From: G963665925 sp963676345
GTDB taxonomy: Bacteria > Bacillota > Clostridia > Peptostreptococcales > Acidaminobacteraceae
Assembly: GCA_963676345.2 (NCBI GenBank)
Contig: CAXXTS010000006.1
Location: 248,001 to 312,000 of the forward strand
Direction of reading: 5' to 3'
Length of the DNA stretch: 64,000 bases
Shown: in pieces, positions 27,702 through 35,955 of the stretch
Numbering within the stretch: position 1 is the first letter of the stretch
How the letters are laid out: each line of letters opens with the position of its first letter
Position numbers and translations under genes: made by a program
The notes under the pieces: generated by a model
Databases searched by the model: none
What the model was told of the DNA's origin: nothing
The model's input: the letters and a program-made list of their open reading frames with translations, nothing else

Positions 27702-29306
27702 ATGGCAACCAAGTATATTTTCGTAACAGGCGGCGTTGTATCATCACTTGGGAAGGGCATTACAGCAGCATCACTGGGACAGCTTTTAAAAGCAAGAGGG
27801 CTGAAAGTATCCATTCAGAAATTCGACCCATACATTAATAAGGATCCGGGAACGATGAGTCCATATCAGCACGGTGAGGTATACGTTACCGATGATGGCG
27901 CTGAAACAGATCTCGATCTGGGTCACTACGAAAGATTTATCGATATTAACTTGAGCCAAAACTCAAACGTGACAACAGGCAAGGTTTACTGGTCTGTTAT
28001 ACAAAAGGAACGCCGTGGTGAATATCTAGGTGCAACTGTACAGGTTATTCCACACATTACGAATGAAATTAAAGAACGTGCGTATCGCGTTGCCAGAGAA
28101 GAAAACCCTGATGTAATCATTACTGAAATTGGAGGAACTGTAGGTGATATTGAATCCCTTCCTTTCTTGGAGGCAATCCGCCAAATTAAGTATGATGTAG
28201 GTAAAGAAAATGTAATGTACGTTCATCTGACGCTGGTACCTTACCTGGGTAAAGCGGGTGAGCTAAAGACAAAACCAACACAGCACTCTGTTAAAGAGCT
28301 CAGAGAAATTGGTATTCAGCCGGATATGCTGGTATGCCGTACTGAGAAGCCGCTGAACGATTCTCTAAAAGAGAAAATCGGTCTTTTCTGTAATATGGAC
28401 GCTTCAGATGTCATTGAATGTATGGATGCAGATTCAATTTATGAAGTACCACTGGTTCTTGAGCAGCAAGGGTTTGCAAGCAAAGTATGTGAGCATCTGG
28501 GCCTTAACTGTGCAGTGCCAGCACTTGAAGAGTGGAAGAAAATTGTTGAAATAGATAAAGCGGATAAAGATACGGTGAATATCGGTCTTGTAGGAAAGTA
28601 TGTCGAGTTGCATGACGCATATCTATCGGTTGCGGAATCGCTTAAGCATGCTGGCCTTGCCAACAACCTAGATGTGAACATTCACTGGATTCATTCAGAG
28701 GATGTAACACCACTGACCGTTGATGAAATGCTTAAAGATATGGATGGCATCCTTGTACCAGGCGGATTCGGTGACAGGGGTGTTGAAGGTAAAATTGAAG
28801 CGACGCGTTATGCACGTGAAAATAAAGTACCTTTCTTTGGCATTTGTCTGGGTATGCAGGTCGCAGTCATTGAGTACGCGAGAAATGTACTGGGTTATAA
28901 AAATGCACATAGTTCTGAGCTGGACCCAAATACAGAGTATCCAGTCATTGACCTCTTGCCAGAACAGCATGATATTGAAGATATGGGCGGCACGCTGCGT
29001 CTTGGTCTTTATCCATGTAAAATTTCTGAGGGGTCAAAAGCAAAAGAGGCATACGGTGAGTCACTTATTTATGAACGCCACAGACATAGATACGAGTTCA
29101 ACAACCACTACAGAGATGCACTTCTTGATGCAGGTCTCGTGATTTCGGGTCTATCTCCTGATGATAGACTGGTTGAAATTGTTGAGCTTGAAGAGCACCC
29201 TTGGTTTGTTGCTGGGCAGTTCCACCCAGAGTTCAAGTCAAGACCTACACGTTCACATCCTCTATTTAGAGAGTTCGTTAAGGCATCAAAGGCAAACGAA
29301 CGGTAG
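27702..29306 (+). CDS. pyrG: CTP synthase
   Basis: 534 residues, standard length. The N-terminal synthetase domain begins TKYIFVTGGVVSSLGKG with its P-loop; the C-terminal class I glutaminase has GICLGMQ (Cys near residue 381) and QFHPEFKSRP (His/Glu dyad). It aminates UTP to CTP with glutamine and ATP in the cytoplasm. The ATG at 27702 follows AAAGGGG; the frame stays open upstream, but that part lies inside the leader terminator and is not translated. Expression is probably attenuated at the leader terminator. It is followed by its own terminator. Confidence 0.97.
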   Translation: MATKYIFVTGGVVSSLGKGITAASLGQLLKARGLKVSIQKFDPYINKDPGTMSPYQHGEVYVTDDGAETDLDLGHYERFIDINLSQNSNVTTGKVYWSVIQKERRGEYLGATVQVIPHITNEIKERAYRVAREENPDVIITEIGGTVGDIESLPFLEAIRQIKYDVGKENVMYVHLTLVPYLGKAGELKTKPTQHSVKELREIGIQPDMLVCRTEKPLNDSLKEKIGLFCNMDASDVIECMDADSIYEVPLVLEQQGFASKVCEHLGLNCAVPALEEWKKIVEIDKADKDTVNIGLVGKYVELHDAYLSVAESLKHAGLANNLDVNIHWIHSEDVTPLTVDEMLKDMDGILVPGGFGDRGVEGKIEATRYARENKVPFFGICLGMQVAVIEYARNVLGYKNAHSSELDPNTEYPVIDLLPEQHDIEDMGGTLRLGLYPCKISEGSKAKEAYGESLIYERHRHRYEFNNHYRDALLDAGLVISGLSPDDRLVEIVELEEHPWFVAGQFHPEFKSRPTRSHPLFREFVKASKANER

Positions 29307-29322
29307 TCAATGAAGAATAATA

Positions 29323-29411
29323 GACTCACATAAAAGAGATTTTGTGAGTCATGCAATAGGACTGGTAAGCAAAAGCGCTCTTGCGTGGATGTCACCAGTC
29401 CTTTCTTGTTT
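29323..29411 (+). terminator. Two consecutive hairpins after pyrG; the second is an intrinsic terminator
   Basis: First hairpin: GACTCACA (29323-29330) with TGTGAGTC (29343-29350), no T run. Second: AGGACTGGT (29358-29366) with ACCAGTCCT (29394-29402), an inner GCAA/TTGC stem and then TTCTTGTTTT. Confidence 0.75.
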
Positions 29412-29489
29412 TAAGCAGCGTGACCTTTTTATAAGGCGGGTCTTGCATGATGAGCATGGGCACTGCTGGTTTCACAAATTTCTTGGCTT

Positions 29490-29501
29490 TATAATTATAA
29501 T
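29490..29501 (+). promoter_or_regulatory. -10 region of the ArAE-like gene
   Basis: Two overlapping TATAAT boxes (29490-29495 and 29496-29501) lie 38-50 bp before the start at 29539. No clear -35 box. Confidence 0.4.
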
Positions 29502-29538
29502 GGGTCCATTAGGGGTAAGAGCAAAGTGGGTGATGACA

Positions 29539-30606
29539 ATGGAAAAATTGCTGAATGCACTAAAACTTAAAAAGGAAGCCGTACTGCTTGATTCCAAACC
29601 CTTTATTGTGAAGACGTTTTTGGCAATCACAACGGCATATATTTTAGCAAGTTATAATGAAATCGCAAGCAAAGATATGATATCGGTTCTTTTTGGACTG
29701 ATTTTGACCCTCGAACCGGTTAATGTCACAGGACTTAGAAGGGGATGGGATCAGGTTTTTGCAACACTGATCGGTGCGGGTACAACCGCGCTGATTATTT
29801 CAGTGTTTGGCATTAATGCAGTGAGTGCAGGGGTTTCGGTTTCCCTGACCCTTTACATTTGTCTGCGCGTCAACTGGAGAGATATTTCACCAGTGGCCCT
29901 GTTTACAGCAATTTATATGACACAGAACATCCAGATGAATGCCTTAGGACATCCAAGTGTTCTCCTGACGCTGCGTCTTAGAATTATCGCGCTGGGATTC
30001 GGTGTCTTTACTGCAGTGGCATTCAATTTTATTTTTTCACTGATACAGTATAGAAAAATGGGCAACCGACGTATTGTCTTCTTAATGAAAAGCTTGCTCA
30101 CTGAAATGAATGCCCTAGAAATTGCGATTCGAAATGGAGAAGCTTTTAATACGGTCAATTGCCAGAATAATTTAGCCAGCATATTTAATGACATTGACTC
30201 AACCAGCGCCCTATTTATGGATATGCTCAAAGAAAACAACCATATTAGAAAATGGATTGGCGTGACAGATGATAGAATGCGTGCAAAAAATGAAATTGTA
30301 CGTAAGCTTAGGGTTATTTGTCATTTGCTCTTTGATATGCAGCTTTTAATTTGTGAGCATCCTGAAGTGTTTGGTCAAGCAAATACAAGACTGACTGCTG
30401 CGAATACGCTGCACGAGGTCATGGACTATATGGGAAGCTTGAAAGAACAAGCCCAGTATGAAAAGCCACTAACCTACGATCTTCAAGGCTTAGACTATAG
30501 TGTAGAGGATGACATCAGCATGTCAGCGCGGCGGATTTTTGATGACCTTATAGAAATACATGCAAACCTAGAACGTGTTGCGCATTATATTGAACAGATT
30601 GCATAA
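29539..30606 (+). CDS. Aromatic acid exporter / FUSC-family membrane protein
   Basis: 355 residues. Residues ~25-160 contain about five hydrophobic helices with the ArAE pattern (KPFIVKTFLAITTAYILA, ILTLEPVNVTG, GWDQVFATLIGAG). The remaining ~190 residues are soluble and helical. Bacterial homologues (YgaE-, ArAE-type) are putative exporters of aromatic carboxylates; the substrate here is unknown. Start: GGTGAT (29529-29534) is well placed for the ATG at 29539; an ATG at 29533 is an alternative. The longer frame to 29344 passes through the pyrG terminator and is rejected. Confidence 0.78.
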   Translation: MEKLLNALKLKKEAVLLDSKPFIVKTFLAITTAYILASYNEIASKDMISVLFGLILTLEPVNVTGLRRGWDQVFATLIGAGTTALIISVFGINAVSAGVSVSLTLYICLRVNWRDISPVALFTAIYMTQNIQMNALGHPSVLLTLRLRIIALGFGVFTAVAFNFIFSLIQYRKMGNRRIVFLMKSLLTEMNALEIAIRNGEAFNTVNCQNNLASIFNDIDSTSALFMDMLKENNHIRKWIGVTDDRMRAKNEIVRKLRVICHLLFDMQLLICEHPEVFGQANTRLTAANTLHEVMDYMGSLKEQAQYEKPLTYDLQGLDYSVEDDISMSARRIFDDLIEIHANLERVAHYIEQIA

Positions 30607-30724
30607 AATGGGTTGTAGACGGTTGTTAAATTTTAAAAATCGGTATTACTGAACGCTGTCCTCAAGCCCATCATTTTTTAAACATAACATCACAGATGCA
30701 TTAAAAAGAATAGTCCTGGCATTT

Positions 30725-30760
30725 AAATAAATTGCAAAGAAATATTTGCAATTTATTTTT
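30725..30760 (+). terminator. AT-rich intrinsic terminator
   Basis: Perfect 14-bp arms (AAATAAATTGCAAA at 30725-30738, complement at 30745-30758) with a six-base loop, then T residues. It lies 120 bp after the ArAE-like gene. Confidence 0.7.
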
Positions 30761-30771
30761 GTGAAAAAATG

Positions 30772-30777
30772 TATAAT
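30772..30777 (+). promoter_or_regulatory. -10 box upstream of the WTEGA-repeat protein gene
   Basis: TATAAT at 30772-30777. A TTGCAA at 30746 is 20 bp upstream and overlaps the terminator stem, so the -35 assignment is weak. The leader would be about 170 bases; no known riboswitch was recognised in it. Confidence 0.35.
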
Positions 30778-30951
30778 TAGACTTGAAGAATTCATGAAAT
30801 TTACTTATTTTTGGCAAGGGGATGTGTGTCATTAAATATACGTGAATTTTATGAATAATACAGAATCAAGATAGAAAGTGCAGTTGGGTTGTCAATGTGT
30901 TTTGTTTTGACAAAAATGGTGCGGTTATTTTTCAAGAAGGGTGAGGTTATT

Positions 30952-33660
30952 TTGAACAAATTTGCAAGAAAGGGACTGGCCTTGACACTGGTTGCCACGC
31001 TTATGGTTGCTCAGGCTACTCCAACGTATGCTTGGAGCTTTGGCAGTGTCATCGATAAGGCAACGGACTGGACAGAAGGCGCCATAGAGGATGTTGGGGA
31101 CGCGGTAGATGATGCAGCGGACTGGACAGAAGGCGCGGTAGATGATGCAGTAGACTGGACAGAAGGTGCTGTAGATGATGCAACAGACTGGACTGAAGGT
31201 GCTGTAAATGATGCAACAGGCTGGACAGAAGGGGCTATTGACGATGCGACAGGCTGGACAGAAGGTGCAGTTGAAGACGCAACGGACTGGACAGAAGGCG
31301 CGTTTGAAGACGCAAGCGACTGGACAGAGGGCGCAATTTATGACGCCGAGAACTGGACAGAGGGCGCGCTGGAAGATGTAGGAGAAGTCACTGTCGAAGG
31401 GCTTGTCATTGTAGGTGAGGCAGCGGTAACTGTAGCAGAGGGCGCTGTTGAACTTGCAAAAGACGCTTATGATCTCATTTCCAATATTGAAGTGGATTTC
31501 AGTGTCTTAAAATGGGATCCGCTTAAAGGACTGCCCACTTTGACGGTGGATGCAAATGCAATGACGGATCTGTTTACTACAGAGTATGGTCTAATAACTG
31601 GACTCCATAATATTAGTGAGCGGGCATTGACTGAGACTACATATTTAAGACTTAAAAATGAACTTGAAAAGGTAGGCATACCGGACTATATCGTTGATTT
31701 CTCACTAGAGAACGTAGCGGGTATCGACGGTGATGACATTGGTGCAGAGCTTGTAAAATTCTTGCCGCTCAATATTGTTTACGGTGATCTGTTAGCAGGT
31801 GTCGTTAATGATGTAATCAATGCGGAATCATTTAGAGCGGTCGATCTTTATACAGAGGCTATTGAGCCTCAAGACAGAGTGGATGGCTTTACCTTTGAAT
31901 ACCAGATTCCAGGGGATAAAGTTCAAGCGATTGGCAACAATCTCCACCTAGTTGTAAGCGGTATTGAAGGTGGATTTAGAGACAAACTAAAAGTCAATAT
32001 TATAAAAGAAGATTTAAATGGTGAAATGCAGACATTTGTAGCAGATGCCCGAGCGCTCAATGGAAGTGAACTGGCCTATGAAGCACTTGTATATGACGCA
32101 GGAACAAATGTGAAAAACCTTTATGTACAGGTTGTCAATGACTTTGTTGTTCCAGCAGAACCATCAAAGGATATTGCACAGGGCATTCAAAAAGGCCTTA
32201 ACAGCTTGATTGAAGGTAGAAGCCCAATCAGTAATCAGGCTGCAAGAGACATAGAAGGCATTCTTGAAGACATTAATTTAAATAACCTGGCTGACAATGG
32301 TGATGTGGGTACACTGATCGCAGATAAAATTATTGGGCAGATACCTATCCTTGGAACTTTGGTGCAACTGGGGGGTCTAAACGATTATATCGCAGAGGGC
32401 ATTCGAATTATTGTCAATCAGGCGGAAGTACGTTCTTATGCCAAACTTGAAAACTTCCATGTATACGCAGTCGGTTATGATTCTTCGGCTTCTATGGATA
32501 CAGCAGTTACTGCTGCCACAAAAGCAGCAGATATCGGTGTAGGCCATGCCTATTATGACACATATGATTTTACAGAAGACGTAGACTGGGTTGAAAAAGA
32601 TGGCGACGGATGGGACACGGAAGATACTTTAAGCTGTGCCACTTCAGAACATGCCAATGCTTTTGTGGATGGAAAAACATACAGCAACTTTGTTGCAGAA
32701 ACAGATATGCGCCTAGAGTCAGGTGGCAATGCAGGTCTGATTTTTAGAACCAGTGACATTGAAGGAACTGTAAATGATTTTAACGGTTATATGGCTGGCA
32801 TCGGATTTGAGCATAATAGAGCGGTTGCATTTATTGGACGCATGCAACATGATTGGAACAATCTGCATACCACAACAGTCAACCTTGTTCCGGGCGAAAC
32901 GTATAGACTGCGTATTGTAGCAACAGGTCCAATTTTGGAACTCTATATCAATGGCATTCTTGCAGTTCGAACAACGGATGAAACATTTGCAAGTGGCGGC
33001 ATGGGCTTCCAGGTGTGGAATGCAGACGCTGCGTTTGACAATTTAACCATTGCTGAATATTTGCCTGACAATACAAGGCGATATGATTTTGCATATGACA
33101 TGCCGCAGATGAATGAGCTGACAGGCAACTGGACTTACAATGAGCATGATTACAGCACACAACTCAAGGTAAGAAGCAAGAAGAAGTCAGATGAGTATAT
33201 CATCGTAGATGAAGATACCTATGAAAATGTACTCTTAAGTGCTGATATCACACCAACCAAGGATGACGGTATGTCCGGCATTCTGCTTCGTACAACAGAC
33301 CTTAATGGTAATGTTCCAAATGATGGTTATTACATTGGACTCATTGCAGATGATAAGGGCAGGGGCGATGCGGTTCTCTATGAAGTTTCAGAAGGTGGCG
33401 TGTTAAAGTCGCTGGTACGCGCAGATGCACCTGTTTTTGAAGATGAAGTCAATGCGGTTACAGTCAAGGCTGAAAACGATAAGATTGTTGTTATGGTAAA
33501 TGGCGAGATCGTCATCGATACATTATCAAATTATGCTTCAGAAGGTTTTGTAGGCTTTGCAACACTGGACTCAGCAACATATTATGATAACTTGAGTATC
33601 ATTGACCTTGGAATGAGAAGCAAGAATACAGGCTCAGAGACTCAACTGGTTTCACAGTAA
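30952..33660 (+). CDS. Exported protein with nine WTEGA repeats and two concanavalin-like (DUF1080/LamG-type) domains
   Basis: 902 residues from a TTG start preceded by AAGGGTGAGG. Signal peptide residues 1-29 (ends TPTYAWS). Residues ~39-144 contain nine DWTEGA-type motifs, eight of them spaced exactly 11 residues apart, with consensus x-D/G-W-T-E-G-A-x-D/E-D-A. An 11-residue period suggests an amphipathic helix or right-handed coiled coil. A mixed region follows (150-530) with no recognised domain. Residues ~534-715 and ~716-890 are two beta-sandwich domains of the DUF1080/LamG kind (NAGLIFRTSD, LELYINGILAV; MSGILLRTTD, KIVVMVNGEIV). These usually bind carbohydrate. No wall anchor is seen. 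Function unknown. Confidence 0.8.
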   Translation: MNKFARKGLALTLVATLMVAQATPTYAWSFGSVIDKATDWTEGAIEDVGDAVDDAADWTEGAVDDAVDWTEGAVDDATDWTEGAVNDATGWTEGAIDDATGWTEGAVEDATDWTEGAFEDASDWTEGAIYDAENWTEGALEDVGEVTVEGLVIVGEAAVTVAEGAVELAKDAYDLISNIEVDFSVLKWDPLKGLPTLTVDANAMTDLFTTEYGLITGLHNISERALTETTYLRLKNELEKVGIPDYIVDFSLENVAGIDGDDIGAELVKFLPLNIVYGDLLAGVVNDVINAESFRAVDLYTEAIEPQDRVDGFTFEYQIPGDKVQAIGNNLHLVVSGIEGGFRDKLKVNIIKEDLNGEMQTFVADARALNGSELAYEALVYDAGTNVKNLYVQVVNDFVVPAEPSKDIAQGIQKGLNSLIEGRSPISNQAARDIEGILEDINLNNLADNGDVGTLIADKIIGQIPILGTLVQLGGLNDYIAEGIRIIVNQAEVRSYAKLENFHVYAVGYDSSASMDTAVTAATKAADIGVGHAYYDTYDFTEDVDWVEKDGDGWDTEDTLSCATSEHANAFVDGKTYSNFVAETDMRLESGGNAGLIFRTSDIEGTVNDFNGYMAGIGFEHNRAVAFIGRMQHDWNNLHTTTVNLVPGETYRLRIVATGPILELYINGILAVRTTDETFASGGMGFQVWNADAAFDNLTIAEYLPDNTRRYDFAYDMPQMNELTGNWTYNEHDYSTQLKVRSKKKSDEYIIVDEDTYENVLLSADITPTKDDGMSGILLRTTDLNGNVPNDGYYIGLIADDKGRGDAVLYEVSEGGVLKSLVRADAPVFEDEVNAVTVKAENDKIVVMVNGEIVIDTLSNYASEGFVGFATLDSATYYDNLSIIDLGMRSKNTGSETQLVSQ
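31066..31383 (+). repeat. Tandem 33-bp coding repeat (WTEGA)
   Basis: Degenerate direct repeats built on GACTGGACAGAAGG, in register every 33 bp except for one 54-bp first step. The Trp and Gly codons are unvaried while the third positions of neighbouring codons differ, so the repeat has diverged under protein-level constraint. Confidence 0.85.
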
Positions 33661-33685
33661 GTTTTATCTGTGCGAGTATGATATT

Positions 33686-33731
33686 AACCGGCAATTCTAG
33701 TGTGGTATACACTTGATTTTGCCGGTTTTTT
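33686..33731 (+). terminator. Intrinsic terminator after the WTEGA-repeat gene
   Basis: AACCGGCAA (33686-33694) pairs with TTGCCGGTT (33719-33727), followed by TTTT. Confidence 0.85.
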
Positions 33732-33854
33732 AGTGTTTGGGAAAAGTATGTGGAATAGGGGCATTTGAAAGATTTTTGTGAATATAGTCCTTAATTGCGT
33801 TATACTGTAGAAAGTGTTTATTGGGACTTTAGCTAGAAAGGGAAGGCATAAGAA

Positions 33855-34739
33855 GTGTTAAAAAAGAGCCTAATGAGTTTATTATGTATTGTTCTAATCC
33901 TTACAAACTTAACCGTAGTATTTGCAGATCATTCAACGAATGAAAAGGGGGAAGTGGAATTTGAAAAACCAGGCGTTCGCGTACCCATTTTGATGTACCA
34001 TCATATTGCAGATGAGCCGACCACGGTAAGTGTGGTCACGCCGGATAAGTTTGAAGAAGATGTTCAAATTCTCCTCGAAAATGGATTCACGCCTATTTTT
34101 CTGACAGAGCTAATAGATTATCTTGAAGGCGGTTCAGAGTTGCCAGACCAGCCTGTAATCATTACTTTTGACGATGGTTATAGAAGCAATTACGAGTACG
34201 CATATCCCGTAGCAAAAGAGCTGGAAGTCAAGTTCACCATTTCACTCATAGGTTGGTCAATGGGACGCGAGACCTTTATTGATAGCGACAAGGCAATTAT
34301 TCCACACTTTACATGGGAAGAGGCAAAGGAAATGTATGACTCGGGCTGGGTAGATATTCAAAATCACAGTTTTGATTTACACTCACCAGCAGGAAAGAGT
34401 TATGGCTACGCAAAAGAGACAGGCACAGGACTTTTGGCACTTGAATCAGAAACAGAAGGCGCGTACGCACGTAGAATTACCTTAGACTTAATTGGACATC
34501 AAAATGACATTAATAAGAAGATTGGGAAAATACCTGAAATAATGTGTTTGCCTTATGGTGCTTATAATGCGAATACAGAAGAAACACTCAAAAAATTGGG
34601 TTTTAAAGGGTCTATGACGACTGTAGAAGGGGTTCGAACATATAGTAGTCCTTCAGACTTATGGGCTATGCCACGAATCAATGTCTCAAATGACTTGAGT
34701 GGCATGCGCCTAATCGAAAGAATAAATACAGCCAACTAA
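33855..34739 (+). CDS. Polysaccharide deacetylase (NodB domain), exported
   Basis: 294 residues from a GTG start with GGAAGG eight bases upstream. Signal peptide or anchor residues 1-25. The NodB catalytic pattern is seen: VPILMYHHI, the metal-binding TFDDGYRSNY (Asp-Asp near residue 106), HSFDLHSP (His pair near residue 175) and CLPYGAYN. It removes acetyl groups from N-acetylglucosamine in peptidoglycan or an exopolysaccharide, outside the cell. The MYHHIAD start resembles the IcaB/PgaB-like and YxkH-like subgroup. A possible promoter (TTGTGA-19-TATACT, 33776-33806) precedes it; no clear terminator follows. Confidence 0.9.
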   Translation: MLKKSLMSLLCIVLILTNLTVVFADHSTNEKGEVEFEKPGVRVPILMYHHIADEPTTVSVVTPDKFEEDVQILLENGFTPIFLTELIDYLEGGSELPDQPVIITFDDGYRSNYEYAYPVAKELEVKFTISLIGWSMGRETFIDSDKAIIPHFTWEEAKEMYDSGWVDIQNHSFDLHSPAGKSYGYAKETGTGLLALESETEGAYARRITLDLIGHQNDINKKIGKIPEIMCLPYGAYNANTEETLKKLGFKGSMTTVEGVRTYSSPSDLWAMPRINVSNDLSGMRLIERINTAN

Positions 34740-35028
34740 TCAGCTGTTTGTTATGCAGAAGCGGTTAATAAAGCCTAATATAGGGCATATTTAGAACTGA
34801 ATATATCATTTGTGAAGCATGGATAATGCCTTTTTCATCCGGGAATTTTACTTTCCTGACAATAAAAAAGTGTATCCATGTTTTTTTATTTCTATATCGG
34901 GTAACTAATGTATTGTTATGCGTACCCAGTAGATAAGCGCATTTGGAGCATATGATCAATACTCGAAATTGCACTGACTGGGGGCTGCTTACCTTATCAA
35001 TATAAGAGTCTGAAAGGAAGGTGTCGAA
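34740..35028. other. Gap before the hydrogenase operon
   Basis: AT-rich, with no convincing gene, terminator or riboswitch. A TTGCAC at 34969 may be part of a promoter for hndA, but no matching -10 at the right distance was found. Confidence 0.4.
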
Positions 35029-35562
35029 ATGGCAAGAGCTGTTCATGAGAAAACGGTTTCTCTGGACCTGAACGACCTGCCGCAGGAAACGCTGCAGGAG
35101 CTTGACGCATATATCGACAGCTTAGAGGACAAGCAAGGTTCTCTAATTCATGTTCTGCACCGTGCGCAGAATTTGTTTGGGTATCTTCCAATGGAAGTCC
35201 AGCTGTATATTGCGAGAAAGCTTGATATCCCTGGGGCGAAAGTGTTTGGTGTAGTCAGCTTTTATTCCTACTTTACAACAGAACCACGCGGCGAACATAC
35301 CATTAGCGTCTGTATGGGGACGGCTTGTTTTGTAAAAGGCGGAGAAGATGTACTGAAAAAATTCATGTCTGAGCTGGGCATTGAAAAAAATGGCGGCATG
35401 TCAGCAGACAAAATGTTCACAGTACGTGATGTTAGATGTATCGGCGCATGTGGTCTGGCACCGGTTGTCATGGTTGGCGAAAAGGTGTTTGGTCACGTTG
35501 GACCAGATGATGTATCGACCATTATCGATGAATATAGAAAGGAGTCTGACGATGCCAATTAA
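35029..35562 (+). CDS. hndA: Hydrogenase subunit HndA-like (NuoE-type [2Fe-2S] protein)
   Basis: 177 residues of the NuoE / 24-kDa family. The four cluster ligands are visible as VCMGTAC (C-x4-C) and VRCIGACG (C-x3-C). GSLIHVLHRAQNLFGYLP and GVVSFYSYF are family landmarks. It carries one [2Fe-2S] cluster and passes electrons between the NAD(P)H-oxidising subunit and the rest of the complex. GGAAGGTG precedes the ATG. First gene of a tightly packed four-gene operon whose order (NuoE, thioredoxin-like, NuoF, hydrogenase) matches hndABCD of Desulfovibrio fructosivorans; it ends overlapping hndB by 11 bases. Confidence 0.9.
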   Translation: MARAVHEKTVSLDLNDLPQETLQELDAYIDSLEDKQGSLIHVLHRAQNLFGYLPMEVQLYIARKLDIPGAKVFGVVSFYSYFTTEPRGEHTISVCMGTACFVKGGEDVLKKFMSELGIEKNGGMSADKMFTVRDVRCIGACGLAPVVMVGEKVFGHVGPDDVSTIIDEYRKESDDAN

Positions 35563-35944
35563 GTCTCTGGACGAACTCAAAAAAATCCGCGAAGAACACA
35601 TGAAAAAAGTTGAGCTTCGCGAAACGGGTCAGGTTGAAGGCGATATGATTGAAATACTTGTAGGCATGGCAACATGCGGTATCGCGGCGGGTGCAAGAGA
35701 GACCCTTTCTGCAATTCTTGATGAGGTGGAGAAAAAAAGTCTGAAGAACGTGCGCGTTGTTCAGGTTGGCTGCATGGGCTACTGTCATTCAGAACCTACT
35801 GTACAAGTTAATAAACCGGGTGCAGAGCCCGTACTATACGGCAACATTGACAGCGCTTCAGTGCATGACCTCTTTGAAAAGCATATTGAAGGTGATGAGC
35901 TGCTCGATGATCATATTCTGATTAAAACATTCAATAAAGCATAG
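35552..35944 (+). CDS. hndB: Hydrogenase subunit HndB-like (thioredoxin-fold [2Fe-2S] protein)
   Basis: 130 residues of the thioredoxin-like ferredoxin fold: ATCGIAAGARETL near residue 33 and VQVGCMGYCHSEPTV near residue 70 hold the cluster cysteines. The family sits beside NuoE- and NuoF-type subunits in [FeFe] hydrogenases. AAAGGAG is seven bases before the ATG at 35552, inside the hndA 3' end. The exact electron path of this subunit is not settled in the literature I know. Confidence 0.85.
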   Translation: MPIKSLDELKKIREEHMKKVELRETGQVEGDMIEILVGMATCGIAAGARETLSAILDEVEKKSLKNVRVVQVGCMGYCHSEPTVQVNKPGAEPVLYGNIDSASVHDLFEKHIEGDELLDDHILIKTFNKA

Positions 35945-35955
35945 GGGGGATCAAA

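Noticed and set aside
30777..30951. Considered as a riboswitch upstream of the WTEGA-repeat gene
   Set aside because: None of the conserved cores I know (c-di-GMP, SAM, TPP, cobalamin) was found.
34765..35046. 93-codon minus-strand open frame before hndA
   Set aside because: It overlaps the hndA ribosome site and start, has Cys/Tyr-rich AT-derived composition and no domain.
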